This document shows, piece after piece, positions 46,189 through 57,769 of a stretch of 64,000 bases of DNA (positions are counted from its first letter, which is position 1; each line of letters starts with the position of its first letter). The translations under genes and the position numbers were made by a program. This DNA comes from Copromyces sp. CBS 386.78 (Eukaryota > Ascomycota > Sordariomycetes > Sordariales > Sordariaceae): positions 248,001 through 312,000 of the forward strand of contig MU839097.1 in assembly GCA_030685235.1 (NCBI GenBank), written 5' to 3'. The notes below the pieces were generated by a model, which was not told where the DNA came from, ran no database searches, and saw only the letters and a list, made by a program, of their open reading frames with translations.

Positions 46189-46343
46189 CTATGAATCCCC
46201 AATCCCCCAATCCGTCTGTCGGCGGCGTTTGCTGAATCGGTGTCGTCAAGGGGCCGCCGTCACCGCCTGGTAGCGATCTAAGAAATCCGTTCGTCGGTTG
46301 TTTGATGGTAGCTTCCTCCTTCCTAATCCGTGCTTTTTGGCAT
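46189..46343 (-). pseudogene. Probable first exon of PH-domain gene with one-base frameshift
   Basis: The minus strand reads ATGCCAAAAAGCACG, whose frame stops after six codons. If the run of five A (46,334-46,338 on the opposite strand as T5) had four, the frame would run MPKARIRKEEATIKQP, then GFLRSLPGGDGGPLTTP and QQTPPTDG to a GTAACC donor at 46,188. It would then join an acceptor ending at 46,134, in frame with the PH exon. Related fungal PH proteins, as I recall them, start with a basic segment followed by a Pro-Gln-Thr-Pro-Thr-Thr-Asp motif. The A5 run may be a strain mutation, a sequence error or chance. The intron (46,134-46,188) has no clear branch site. Confidence 0.4.
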
Positions 46344-49300
46344 GTTGCCCAGCCCCGTGCCAGGTAATGATATCTTGCGGCCAGAGAGAATTGGATCCAA
46401 GCGAAAGAGAGGTGAGACAACGAAAGTCGTGAGCGGATCCTCACTTGGCAAGAGCCCTTTCTCACTGAGATCGGAACCCAATGAGTCGTCGATGCAGGGA
46501 CCTGGGAGGTGGACGAGGGCGATAGATACACAAAGTCGGGACCGACAGTCGCCTTTCTTCAAGCTGCGTCTTGGGTAGTGAAGTCGCTCAGCTTGGGCGG
46601 CAGTGTGGGGAGATGTGACTCTGTGGAGTGATCGCCAGGGTGGGAAAAGCTTAGCATAGAAAGGCCGAGTTCGACGGAGGGTGAGAGTTTGGGTGTGTGC
46701 TTGTGTAAGCCAGGCTGGGTGAGATGCGCGATAGAGAAAGAAGGAGTTCAGTATACAGGTGGGAAGGATGAGATAATCCAGGGGGTCGTCAAAACGTGGT
46801 ATAGAGTGTCGAAGGAATAAGGAAGGAAACGGTCAGATCCAAAGCCAAGTATAATGGTGTGGCAGGGGTAAAATGGTAGTTAAAATCAAGCTCTTGCAAG
46901 AAGGAAGAGGGCAGTGGTAAGGTAAGTTTTCTAGAGTCAGGGCTTGCCCGGGCCGGAAGAGAAGGGTGGAAAGGGCGAAAGAGAGACGGGAATTGGGCAA
47001 AAGACGGGCAAGACGGGACTCGGGCAGCTGTTCGAATTGTGTTTGTGCGAAATACGGAGCTGAGGGAGGAGCACGAAAGAAGTGGTGGAGGAAAGTAGCA
47101 GTGGAAAGTGAAGCGTAGCGAGGGAAGGAGGAGCTTCCAGAGAAATGGAACCTACCACGAACTAGTTCTAGTGTGTGGTGACTGACTGGCCCGGGTGAGG
47201 TGTACCTACCTTCTTTCTGTGGAAGTGCAGGCATTCACATCACCACCTAACTGGACACAGTAGGTACGACCCAGAGAGTCCCGGTCACCTATGTAACCGT
47301 CCGGGTTGAGTGAGTGAGATGCAAAAGACAGGGGGCTCCCGCTGGCGGAAAGCGGTCCCCAATATCGAATCTCTCACCCCCTACTTCCTTCCCTCGAGGG
47401 CTCCCCCCTCCACTACCCCCCACCGGGCTTCCCAGGTTCCCATCTTGGCAACGCCCTTTTGGTTCAACGGAGGGGCTGAGAAGCACGCAGAATGGTTAAG
47501 GAATCGCTTCGTTTCCGAGCCACAAGAAGCACCTAGACTCAAGCGGCCCTAGCAGCCCGCGAGCAGCCCACGCCTTCCACCACCTCGCACTCACTGCGGT
47601 CCCGGAACTCTGGACGCGCACTGCCAAGCCATCTCAGCTTAACATGGCCAAGTGCGAAAGAGGTTCGCGGTTTTTCTTCTTTTTCCAGGCAAGGCACCAG
47701 TGACAGAGGATCCATCAACGGCTCGCAACGGCGGTACAGTCACTCTATCGACTTTTTTGACCACAGCTACCGAGACACGCTAATCGCCATGATGATCTGA
47801 TCTTATGCACACCAAGGCCCCGGACCATGCTTGATTTGAATCTTGATGACTCTTGATGGCAGAGAGGATTCGCGAGGTATTGTGAGTTTAGACGTTGGCA
47901 TGCAGTTGCAGGTGTCCATCGATCGTTGAACGACAACACCATTCCGACGCCCGACTATGCACCTCGTCCGTCTTCATCGAAAAAGAAGATGAAAAAAAAA
48001 AAAAGATGAAAAAATGAATCAAAGCGAGATCGGACAACAGAGACTTCGTTTCTCAGACGCATGACGCGGCCATGTAGCAGCGAAACAATTGTCGTCCTCT
48101 GTTTCCAAGCTCGTTAATTAGTTGAAAGTTTTAAACAAAAGATATTGAACGATCGTTTTAGCTCGCATTGCCTGCGTCTCGGCCCCACCGCACCTCTTCC
48201 CTTCCACAGTCGTAGCGGCCCCAGCTGGCCGTCTTATCGTTGACACACCGCGTCATCCAGCCAATGAGAATTCTGGATTTAAGCGGACGGGCCACTTTGC
48301 GCATGGCACGCTAGGCTGTTTCAGGTAGGTGCTTTGAGGGGAACGCGTCTTTCCAAAGACATCACCACAAGCCGTTCAAGGACATGGGCGCTCGAGCCAT
48401 GTCCAGCATTTCCACCGCCGACCGGAGCTCACTGCTTCTCCGACTGCATTCCGTCGACGGTCACGGTCCGTTTTCCAGAGGAGTGATTCGGCTTGTTGTT
48501 CGCTTCGGGAACACCTTCAGTCGGTTGCCTAGGTAGTCTCGACACCTGAGAAAAAAAGACATCCGTCATTGCAGGTGGTTGCCGGCCGAGGTGTCTTTTT
48601 TTGTTATTGCTGCCACCCACATCATCTCTTGGCGGCACCCTGGAAAGTTGGACGCAATTTCTGTGCGACCCCGGCCGTGTTACTGCGCCAGAAAACGAAC
48701 ATCCCAATCAAGAAGGCAGCCAAAGAGTTCTGTTTCAGGCTGGGGATTGGGAATGTGGATTGTCTTTGACAAAGTCGAGGCCCTCTGTGGCTGTCTTGCT
48801 GACCAGTGGATAGGTGGAAACTCCGTCCCGATTCTCTTAAAGATTCCGTTCGTCTCTGGAAGGCCAGTCGAAGTCGGAGTGTTGGATCAAGTGAGAGATA
48901 TCTCCTGCAGTCGACCTTTCGTTCACACCTCCCCTGCCTCGGCTTTCAGTCCAGTCGAGTCCTGTGTGTGTTGACGGCCGGCTCGACCGAATAAGGCTGA
49001 ATTGCTGGAAAGCCATTCGCAGCCAGTCAAGCCAGTGAGGGCTGCCCATTTCACTGTGGCAGGGGTGGGACCCCTGGCCAGACCTTCTCGTTTGGTTAAA
49101 ACAACAATGTCTCGTTCTCGTTTTGGAAGGTGGTGTTTGGCACCCATTTCTGTCAAAAACCTTCCGGTTTTCTCACCTTCAGGTTCCTTTGCTGAACCGA
49201 ATGCTGTTGGCCACCACAATCAGTTGCTTCCCGTCAGCTTCAGCATGCCATCTTTCAGCGTCGCGCCGGACATAAGGTTCTCGATTACACTTGTCACTTT

Positions 49301-52300
49301 CGAACCCCAATCCTTAAGGTATGCTGTGTTTCAATAACGGGATGCTTTTCTTGCTGGCAGGCTGACATGGTGGTCTGGCTGCTCTGGCATGGATGCTGTG
49401 GACCCTGAGGACCTTGATGTCGGGCTCTACGCTATCAAATCGATTTTGATCCTTGGATGGTCTCCAGATTCGCCCCTGCCTGCCTTGCTGAATAGGTCAC
49501 CCGCATTTTGCTGACAATTTCCAAAATAAACTCGAAGAGAATGGGAAGGTCGCTTCTTTCATCTTCTTGGCTTATTGGATGCCAAGGGTGCCTTCCGGAT
49601 TCCGGTTTTAATGGACGGTGCGGAAGGAACGATGGCAACAGCCGTCAGTCAAAGTGTTCCGGTTTTCGATCCCCAGCCTTCAACATAGGAAAGAGGAAGG
49701 AAGGTTGAGGAGGGCAACCGCTGATCGGGCGAAACTGGGACTCAACCCGATAACAACTTCATATCCAGGGAGTGCCTTGCCATGGTTCCTTCCCCGTGAT
49801 AGTCGTAGCAGCAAAAGCACGCAAGCGCCCCTGTTGTGAGGTTGGCGTCAATCACAGGCAGCTGCTATTCAGGGTTAACGACTCAAACAAGAGGCAGGAA
49901 CGGGTTGTCATTCCGGTGTCGGCAACTCTGCTGACAGTGACTCGACCTGTTGAATTACCAACTGCAGACTTGCTTCTGGCTGTCACGGCTCAGGACGACG
50001 ACGACACTTGCTCCTGCCTGACTAGGTCAAACCGCGTGTCGATCCATCCGGGTGCCTGTCTCTCCATAAATCCCCAACCTCAATGTCGCTCTTTTACCAG
50101 AGCCAGATTGGTCTCGGCAGTTGCTCCTTCTCATATGGGCTAGACGGCCATCGATCAGAGCAAGAATAACCCAGGCGTCCCGTTGGCCCACCGGAGATCA
50201 CAAGGAGATCGTCCAGATCACCAGAACTCGACGTTTCAAGATCGATTGGAGATTGCCGCAGTGAGCCAAGATCCACGAATCCCCTCAAGTTTGTGTCCAC
50301 ACGGGTCGAAATGAAAAGCGATAAGGTCGGTCAGTAGTAATCACCTACCTCTTCGGTTAACTGATATGTATGTACGGGCAAAGACAGTAAAGAGTCGACA
50401 CCCAAGTCCCTTCTTCATTTCAATGCAGGAACGGGGGCACAGCCAAAATGGGATAACCTCGGGATTCCGCGCATTGATGGTGTCGTCGCCATTTATTATT
50501 TAATAGGCGCGGTACCCAGTTAAGTTCGTCCATTGGCATCACACGTGGCTGCCCCGGTCCCCTCTTAGCTCCCGAGACCAGGTGCTACAACAGGGCTACC
50601 AGCCTACGCCAACGCCGTGAGGCCAAAGCTTTGAAAGTGGACGGGGAACGCCCTTGTGGTACAGTTACGTGCTCGGGGGGCCCATCATCATCTCCCTTCC
50701 CGTGGCCAAACATCTAGAGATCCAGGAACCCTGGGACGTCCGAAAGTGAGAGCAACTTCGGAGCTAACATGGCCTCAGAGAAAGCGCACCTCTTTGACAG
50801 GTGTCTTGCCTCTCTCAAGTCTCCGCAAACCATCACTTTTTGTTTGCTGTCGAGAGACTCATGGTAATCATGACGGATGTGTTGTCTTACTCTGTCATAG
50901 TGCCTGCATGTTTCAGGCCCGGATAACCGTGAGATGCTTATACCCGGATATCGACCTTCTAGATCCGGTCAACGGTCAAAAAGGTCCAGCACGGTCAACC
51001 AACGAACCGGGTGGACGGCTTTTCTGGGTCGGATAATACATCAAGCGAAGCCCGACCCGTGTGCGCCTCTCAGCTCTCTTCGATATTGGAGCCTGGAGAG
51101 GCTGGCTCGTAGTCTACTGACCATCCACCTCAGAACAGCAAGTAGAGATGACTTCCTTTTGCTGGGCTGAGGTCCACCCTCCTCTACCTCCCTGGAGCAG
51201 TACCCTACATTCCACCACCCAGGCCATCAGTGGCTGACTGATTCAGCATGTACCGCTATAAGCAGCTCGATTCGTGGTCGTTGGTGGCGAAGAAGCGGTT
51301 ATAACTGCAGTCAGACTAGCAGAAGCACACACAGCAAACACCAGTGAAGCCTCGTTTTCGGATTTGTCCCTCTAAAGACCGAGCTGACGAGTTATAAAAC
51401 CACAAGGCTTGTGATTCAACCAATGACAGATGGCGTCATTTCCCTGCCTTGGAGACATGGACGGCTCTATGCTCCGTATAAGACCCGGGATTTGACTGCA
51501 ATACGGTTCTTCTCTGAGATATAATAAGGAGTGACGTTATACTCCGGGCAAATTGGCCAAAACTCTTGAACCTCTTGGTGATGATCATGGACTTGAGGGC
51601 GCAAGTGTTCGGAACAATCAGAGGTTGCGCACACATGAGGATGTCTTTGGAAACCATCTTCATCGAGGGTACAGGATCCGCTTCTGCTTCGAAGGGTATA
51701 ACCAACAACCACGCAACAAGAAGGGTACTCTACCAGCATGCCTCCTGTCTTACTGCGTAGAGGTACGTATTCGTGTAACACCAACATCACACCTCGATTC
51801 TACGGAACTCGAAGTCCAGGACACCACCTTTTTACTGCTGGCTCTGGATTAAAATCCCGTACGACGTACTCGGTGCAATAGCCGCGCGTCTTTCACAACC
51901 TTCGAGTGTCTGGTGGATCACACCCGTTAGCCTTCACCTTATCTCTTTGTTCCATTTTACGCCATCATCCTGTGACCACTTGCGTCTGTATGGTTCTCAC
52001 ACTATAACCAGATCAAGAAGGCCACTCCGACCTGGCGGCCGAATGATACGTGTTGGGCATGAATATCAAAGCAAACTCCGTCACCGGAGCTCTTTACACT
52101 CCGGTTTCCTGCTATATATGTACATGACCGACCAACCGACCAGATTGGACGACCAACTTTCAGAAGGTTGAAAACGCTGGAGTTCACTCGTACCAAGCTA
52201 CCGGACCACGGCACTGTCTCTTCACCTTCCTGAATGGGTAATCGGCTTCCTTCCAGGCTTACGTCTCTTCCTGACAGCGAGTTAACTGCGTACGTGTCCA

Positions 52301-52546
52301 TATAAACATGCATGTAAGTAAGCCTCGGGCCAGTTGAGTACATAAATCTCCTCGACGGAATGTCCTCACATGAGAGCAGTGAGACGAAAGCCATCTTACC
52401 ACACGCTAGTACTATCAAGAACCAAGAAAGACTCGAGTGTCATATCACCAAAAGGACCGTAGTTCGGCCTGGTAGTTGTAGCGGTGTTTAAAAGTGCAAA
52501 AGCACATGGTCAACAGTATCTGAACAAGAAACCAGGACAGTAGGTA
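46344..52546. other. Large intergenic region (about 6.2 kb), no gene supported
   Basis: This is the longest gene-free stretch outside the repeat block. Near its left end is a 32-codon upstream open frame on the minus strand (46,559-46,657), which could lie in the PH gene leader. A hairpin-capable repeat, AAAAAAAGACA and TGTCTTTTTTT, lies at 48,551-48,602. Composition is ordinary and no transposon, tRNA or 5S rRNA sequence was recognised. Frames of 90-140 codons occur on both strands (for example 51,436-51,852) but overlap each other and show no motif. Long promoters or non-coding transcripts are possible. Confidence 0.45.
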
Positions 52547-54913
52547 TCAAACAAGAAAAAACTCACTCTTCTGCTCCGTCAACAAGATCTCCCCATCCAC
52601 GACCCCATCACAATAAGCTTCACCCACAAATGTATATGTATCATCCTCCTTTGCTCCAACAGGTCTCAACACATAGGCAATTTCTGCCCCCATAAACACC
52701 ACCACGACGTCACCCGGTTGCGCATGAGACTGAGCCATTCCGAGATATCCCTTCTCAGTCAGATACGGCCGTTTGTTGTTCATCTGATCCAGAGTCATTG
52801 CGAGTTCTGCTGCTAGACCGGCGTCATCTAGCCATTCTTCTTGTTCTTGTTCTTGTTCTTCTTCTTCCTCCTCTTCCTTCTTTTGTCGCTTCTTCTGGCG
52901 ATGGTGCTGATGGTGGTCGTGGTCATGACCATCAGAAGCCAGCAACGATGACGACGCTTCTACTTTTGCTTCTGCCTTTAAGCGACAACCCTCCAGCCAT
53001 TCGTCGAAGACCTGAACCATTTGTGATGTTAACCTTTGATACCCTTCCTCCATGACAAACATCCTGTCTCCCACAGCTACCCTGAAAAGGGCTTCTTGCT
53101 GTCTGACAGTAGTTTCGTAGATCCGCCTGCTCTGCTGCTTCTGCTCCTGTTTCTGTCGTGAAAGCCGACACAAACGCTCCAGTGCATCAAAATACTCAGC
53201 TACCCCCCCATAATCATTTTCCTCAAGCGTCTGATCAGACCAAACATGCTCCGAGCACTCCTCAATCATGTCGACCAGAAACCCCCGCAGTCCGAGGACA
53301 TAGGGGGACTCGGTCGGGATGACTTCCACTCTCGAGTCTCTCCCGCAAGGCGTAAACAGTGGAATCCGCTCGTCACCCGCTTTGCGGTTTTCGATCACGT
53401 AGTATGAAGGTAAGAGACCGGGGCGCCAGTCTGGTACCCATGATGGCAACTCCTGTAACTCCCCTTCCAATTCCCCTTCCGAAGAACAAGGAGAAGAGAA
53501 GAAACCATCCCGAGGCTCCATCTCTTCGGCCTGCAACTTCGGAAACTGCGCATAACTCAACACCTCCAACGTCCCATTCCCATTCAGAGTCCCACCATTC
53601 AAAACAAACGCCCTCGCCGTATCCGTCAATACTTTCGTTATAGTCGTCGTAGCCGAATAATCCGGCTTAATCCCCAGTCTCCCCGCATCAGCCGCCAGCC
53701 CCAACAACCCATAAACTCGATCCCTATACCTCGTCGCCTGCGGCCCCTGTGCCTCTTCGTTCCCTTCATACTCATCGCTCCCGATGAGGACATACAAGAG
53801 TTTCATCAGCGGTAGCAGTGTAAGTTCGCGCGGGCTCATGAGTTTTATGTCCCTGCAATCTAGCAGTTCAACCAATGAGCCCTCCAGAACTTTCATTTTT
53901 AGCTGGTCTTCCCTCAACCGGACCAGCTCAGGGCGGGTTTGTGACTGTAAACTCTCGACATCCAAATCCCAATCCAAAAAGATAAAGTTAATCAGTCGAA
54001 CAGCCACACCCACGGCCGAATGGTCCGCAATCTTGCGCCCGCACACGAAGACCGTGTCCTCGCAGAGACAGAATTCCTGGATGGTCCAGATGCGGGTGAA
54101 CCAAGCCCTGGTATACCACTTCTTCAACCTGTTTTTGTCCTGCAACTTGATGACTGTCCGTAGCGTTCTCTCAAATAGGTTCTGCACCTCCTGCCCGGGG
54201 CCCTTTTCCTCCTCGGTCCACCAGTACTGGCGCATAAACTCATGAACATGTCCCGTCCATTCGTGACCCCCTCCCAGCACTTTTTCCACAGTCTCAGCCC
54301 ATTCGCGCGCCAACCCTCCCAGCGCATCCATCACTTCGTCCTATCCATCGGCTGCTGGCCCTAGCCAGACAAGGACTTTCATCGCTCGCGAGTAAATTTG
54401 GCCCATGAGCTGCACCTGGTGTGATTTCTCGTTGTTGTCGAGTTGGTTGATGCAGATCTGGTCGATCCAGATGATGATGGGGATGGCGTCTGGGTCTATA
54501 GTGGGTAGGGAGCGGAGGTGGCGGAGGGCGGTGTTAAGGGAGGATGTTATTGGGATTTGGGGGTGTCTTTCTGGTGAGCCCGATCTCGCTCTTTTGCGAG
54601 TTGGAGGTGTTTGGTTTTCATTGACGATACAAAGACTATGCGTCTTGGTCCCATCGCCCCATACATACGAAAGCGCTCGGTAACGAGGCGCTCTGGAGAA
54701 AGTAACGGTGAAGAGCTGGCAGCGGAGAGGATCAGAGTATTTGGATGCTGGGAAGAGTTTGAGGGGTCGGATTTGAGTGGAAGGTGTGCGAAGGGGGACA
54801 GCGTCGTAGTTGAATGGCTCGTAGTAGTTGTGCTCGCTGATGCCGTGAAGGGTGAGCTTGTCTTTGGCTCTTCGGGCGTACTTCCGCAGGCGAGTTAAGG
54901 TGGTATTTTCCAT
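52547..54913 (-). pseudogene. HET-domain (heterokaryon incompatibility) gene with in-frame TAG
   Basis: A single reading frame of 789 codons runs from MENTTLTRLRKYARR to EFFLV and its stop at 52,547, interrupted only by TAG at 54,341-54,343 (codon 191). Before the stop are HET blocks: YRALSYVWGDG (residues 78-88), IIIWIDQICINQLDNNEKS and QIYSRAMKVLVWLGPA (up to 186). After it come RAWFTRIWTIQEFCL and RYRDRVYGLLGLA, then a long C-terminal part with an acidic Glu/Gln run and a final domain with GDVVVVFMGAEIAYVLRP and GEAYCDGVVDGEIL, typical of HET proteins. HET proteins trigger cell death when incompatible strains fuse. The stop would leave a 190-residue fragment lacking the third HET block. 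There are no other lesions, so loss is recent or the stop is bypassed. Confidence 0.85.
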
Positions 54914-55995
54914 GGCTATCCTAGTAGAATCTGTTTCTTGTTGAATATGACAGTTGAGGTTTGTGAGCTCCAGGTTTGGTGAGATGTTGATTTGGGAGGA
55001 GGGTATAGATTATGTAGCATGCTTACATCCGTCATGCTTGACGGAGACGCTAATCTACATGTTGATTAGCCTTAGCCTGATGTTCATGGCAACAAACCCA
55101 ACCTAGGTACCTGGGTTTCCGAAATCCACAGTTAGGGCTGTTTCTTGCGCCCATGATCATCGAGCTGAATGTGCTCGACATAGACGCCGGCCAAGAAATC
55201 TCACCAACGGATGTAGTATTCTAGTGTAAGCAGGCCAATCAGGTAAAACACCTTGGCGCCCAGTTCTATCTGATATAAGGGTCAGATATCAGACAAGACT
55301 CCATGTTGAATATCAGAGAGAATGAAACACTGGTTATACCGTAACGGCTTGGCCAGATGGAAGGGGTGATTTCGAAACCCGAGTTCGCGATAGCCCGCGG
55401 ACAAAGGTATCTCCCACCCTCTTCAATCATCCTAGTTTGTAGTAAGGCTTCCAACCGGAACTGTGGCCTCTGTTAACCTATCTTATTCCACTGCTCCTCT
55501 CGGGAACAGATACTGAATAATACATACCTACTACTAACCAATGAGTTTCAGGTCAGAGTACAGCAACACAGACGAAGATGTTCCAGGAATGCTGAAATGG
55601 GAAGAAATGCAAGTGGTGTAGTTTTTGTATATGCATGATCGCTCCGAAACTCCAAGCATAAAAACGCAACCAAACACCACACAACCGTTTTGGGACCCTG
55701 TCCGCCCAACAAAAAAGATAAGAAACAAGCCTAAATATGGATGCGTTGTAGCCCTCTCTTCCTGGCCTGTCTCCTCCCAAAAATGAAAGTCATTTCCCGT
55801 TTTATGGTTGCGGCAAATATGCCTCCTTTTGTCTTCAGGTCTTTTCCCAACCTTCCAAACGACTCCAGCCCATCCGCAAACGAGACGAACAACCATATAT
55901 ATCTTATGTAAATTTTTATCACTCATCACACTGGGCGATGTGACGAGCTTTCAGGCAATACCGACTGTGACCCTATAGTCAACTGTTCACGCCAC
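54914..55995. promoter_or_regulatory. Upstream region of HET gene and 3' flank of G3BP-like gene
   Basis: Two short perfect inverted repeats lie side by side at 55,029-55,044 (CCGTCA-TGCT-TGACGG) and 55,049-55,070 (GCTAATC, 8-base loop, GATTAGC), about 115-160 bases upstream of the HET start codon. They could be protein-binding palindromes. No additional gene was recognised; short frames at 55,534-55,929 have no domain. Confidence 0.4.
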
Positions 55996-57769
55996 CTAAG
56001 CGGTAGGGGGTTGAGCAGTAGGGGCACGGCCACGGCTGGCTCCGCCGCGACCACGGGACTGGCCACCAAATCCACCACGGCCGCCGCTCTGGCTGCCGGA
56101 GCGACCACCCTCAAAGCCACCACGGCCACGGCCAGCGGCGCCGCCACGGCCACCAGTGGAGCCGTAGTTGCTACCACCGAAGGCAGTAGACTTGGGGCGA
56201 CGCTGCTCAACAACAATGTTCTCGCCATTGACGGTGTGAGGGTTGGCGGCAACGGCGGCGTTGTAACCGGCCTGGGTCTTGAATTCGACGAAAGCGCAAT
56301 TCTAAGATGTTGTCAGTTTCTGTTCACAACGAAACATTATGAGCGATGTAGCATACCTTGGTGCGGTTGATGTCGAAGTAAACAAGCTCGCCGAAGCTGC
56401 TCAGGAGGCCCTTGAGGTCATCATCCTTGACCTTGTCCGTGACATATTTGATGTAGGCCATAGCACTTTCCTTCTCGGCGCTGGCGACCATGGACTGGGG
56501 ACGGGTCTGGCGCTTGGTCTCAGCGGTTTGCCACTCGTTGGCCTGCTCCTTGGGGGCGGCAGCGGTCTCGACAGCCTGGGAAGCAGCGGCGGGCTGCTGA
56601 GCGGCCGCAGGGGCAGCGGTGCGGGTCGGTGCAGGAACAACAGGAGTAGCGGCCTTGGTCAAAGGAACGACAGGCTTGGGGCCGGCAGCAACAGCGACCA
56701 AGTTGGCCCAGGTCTTGGGCTTGGGAGGCTCCTTGGGCTTCTCGGGCTCGGCAGCAGGGGGAGCAGCGGCACGAGGAGCAGCAACAGGGGCAGGAGTAGG
56801 ACTAGGGGCCTTGGGCTCCTCAGGCTTCTCAACCTCCTCCTTGGTAATCTCCTCAACAACCTCCTCAGGCTCGGGGACCTGCTCGGGAGCAGCCTCCGGC
56901 TCAGGCTCCTTGGACTCCTCGACGGGCTCAGCAGCAGCCTCTACGGGCTCAGCAGCGGGCGTCTGCTCCTCGACAACCTCCTCAAGCTTCTCGTCAACAG
57001 CGCTGGTATCGAGCTCGACAGCCTCCGGCTCAGGCTCCTTGGTCTCTTCGACAGGCTCAGTAGCGGCCTCGACAGGAGCCTCGGGCTGAGCGGGAGCCTC
57101 CTCCTCGGGAGCGGCAGCAGCCTCCTGGGCGGGCTCCTCGACCTCCTCCTCAACCTCCTCCTTGATGTAGCGGAGCATATCGTTCAGGACGAAGTAGCCG
57201 GAGGGCTGCTGGGCAAGAACAAAGGTCTGGACGAACTTCTTGGGCTCGGCGCCCTTGTTGGAGGTCTCGCCGATGACCTGGATGACGATGTTATCGCCGG
57301 AGCCTTGCGAATCGACATTCGAGATGCGGACCTTGCAGTCCTGGAAGTCGAGTCCCTTGATGCGCTCCTGGATGCCCTGTACTTGGGAGTCAGCATGTGA
57401 TGACGTGTGGGGCCACTATAGGGGAAGGGGTAGGGGCGATTACTACACACCTGTCTGCCATAGGAAACGGAGGAGATCTCGGCCTCCTGACCGTAGACGA
57501 ACTGGGACTTCTTGCCGTAGAAGAGCTGCGAAAAGAGTAAGCAATGACTCAGAAGGGTTGGGGGTCGCATCAATTGGACGCACGTGAAGCTTCTCGGGGT
57601 TCTTGCTCAGGGTGGTGTAGTATTGCTCGACAAAGTACCAGCCGACCTCATCCTTAGGCAGGGTCTGGTTCTGGTTCTGGGAAGAGGTGGAAGTAGTGGC
57701 CGAGGCGTCGGTTGTCGAGCTGGGCGCTGCGTACTGGTCGCTGTGATTAACATTACCGTTTGTTGCCAT
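55996..57769 (-). CDS. NTF2-like and RRM protein (G3BP / Bre5 / Nxt3-like)
   Basis: Four minus-strand exons, 57584-57769, 57451-57525, 56357-57376 and 55996-56301, all joined in phase 0, give 528 residues. The NTF2-like domain spans about 41-160 (VGWYFVEQYYTTLSKNPEKL, LFYGKKSQFVYGQE, SGYFVLNDMLRYI). The middle (about 165-390) is Glu/Pro/Ala-rich and disordered. An RRM follows (about 397-470: AMAYIKYVTDKV, FGELVYFDINRTK, then NCAFVEFKTQAGYNAAV), and an RGG-rich tail. This order is that of the G3BP family, which includes budding-yeast Bre5 and fission-yeast Nxt3, partners of the ubiquitin protease Ubp3 and stress-granule RNA-binding proteins. The acidic region produces long antisense frames, which I ignore. 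The start is the only in-frame ATG before the NTF2 domain. Confidence 0.93.

Noticed and set aside
51436..51852. Overlapping frames of about 90-107 codons on both strands
   Set aside because: Mirror frames of each other, no domain, no splice sites that extend them.
52489..52562. Alternative last intron in the HET gene (GTGAGT donor near its end)
   Set aside because: A donor and a TTCAG acceptor exist, but the unspliced end EFFLV matches typical HET protein ends, so the intron is unnecessary.
56339..57400. Long plus-strand frame of 353 codons opposite the G3BP-like gene
   Set aside because: Antisense shadow of the Glu/Pro/Ala-rich coding region; Gly/Leu/Ser repeats result from the codon bias of the real gene.
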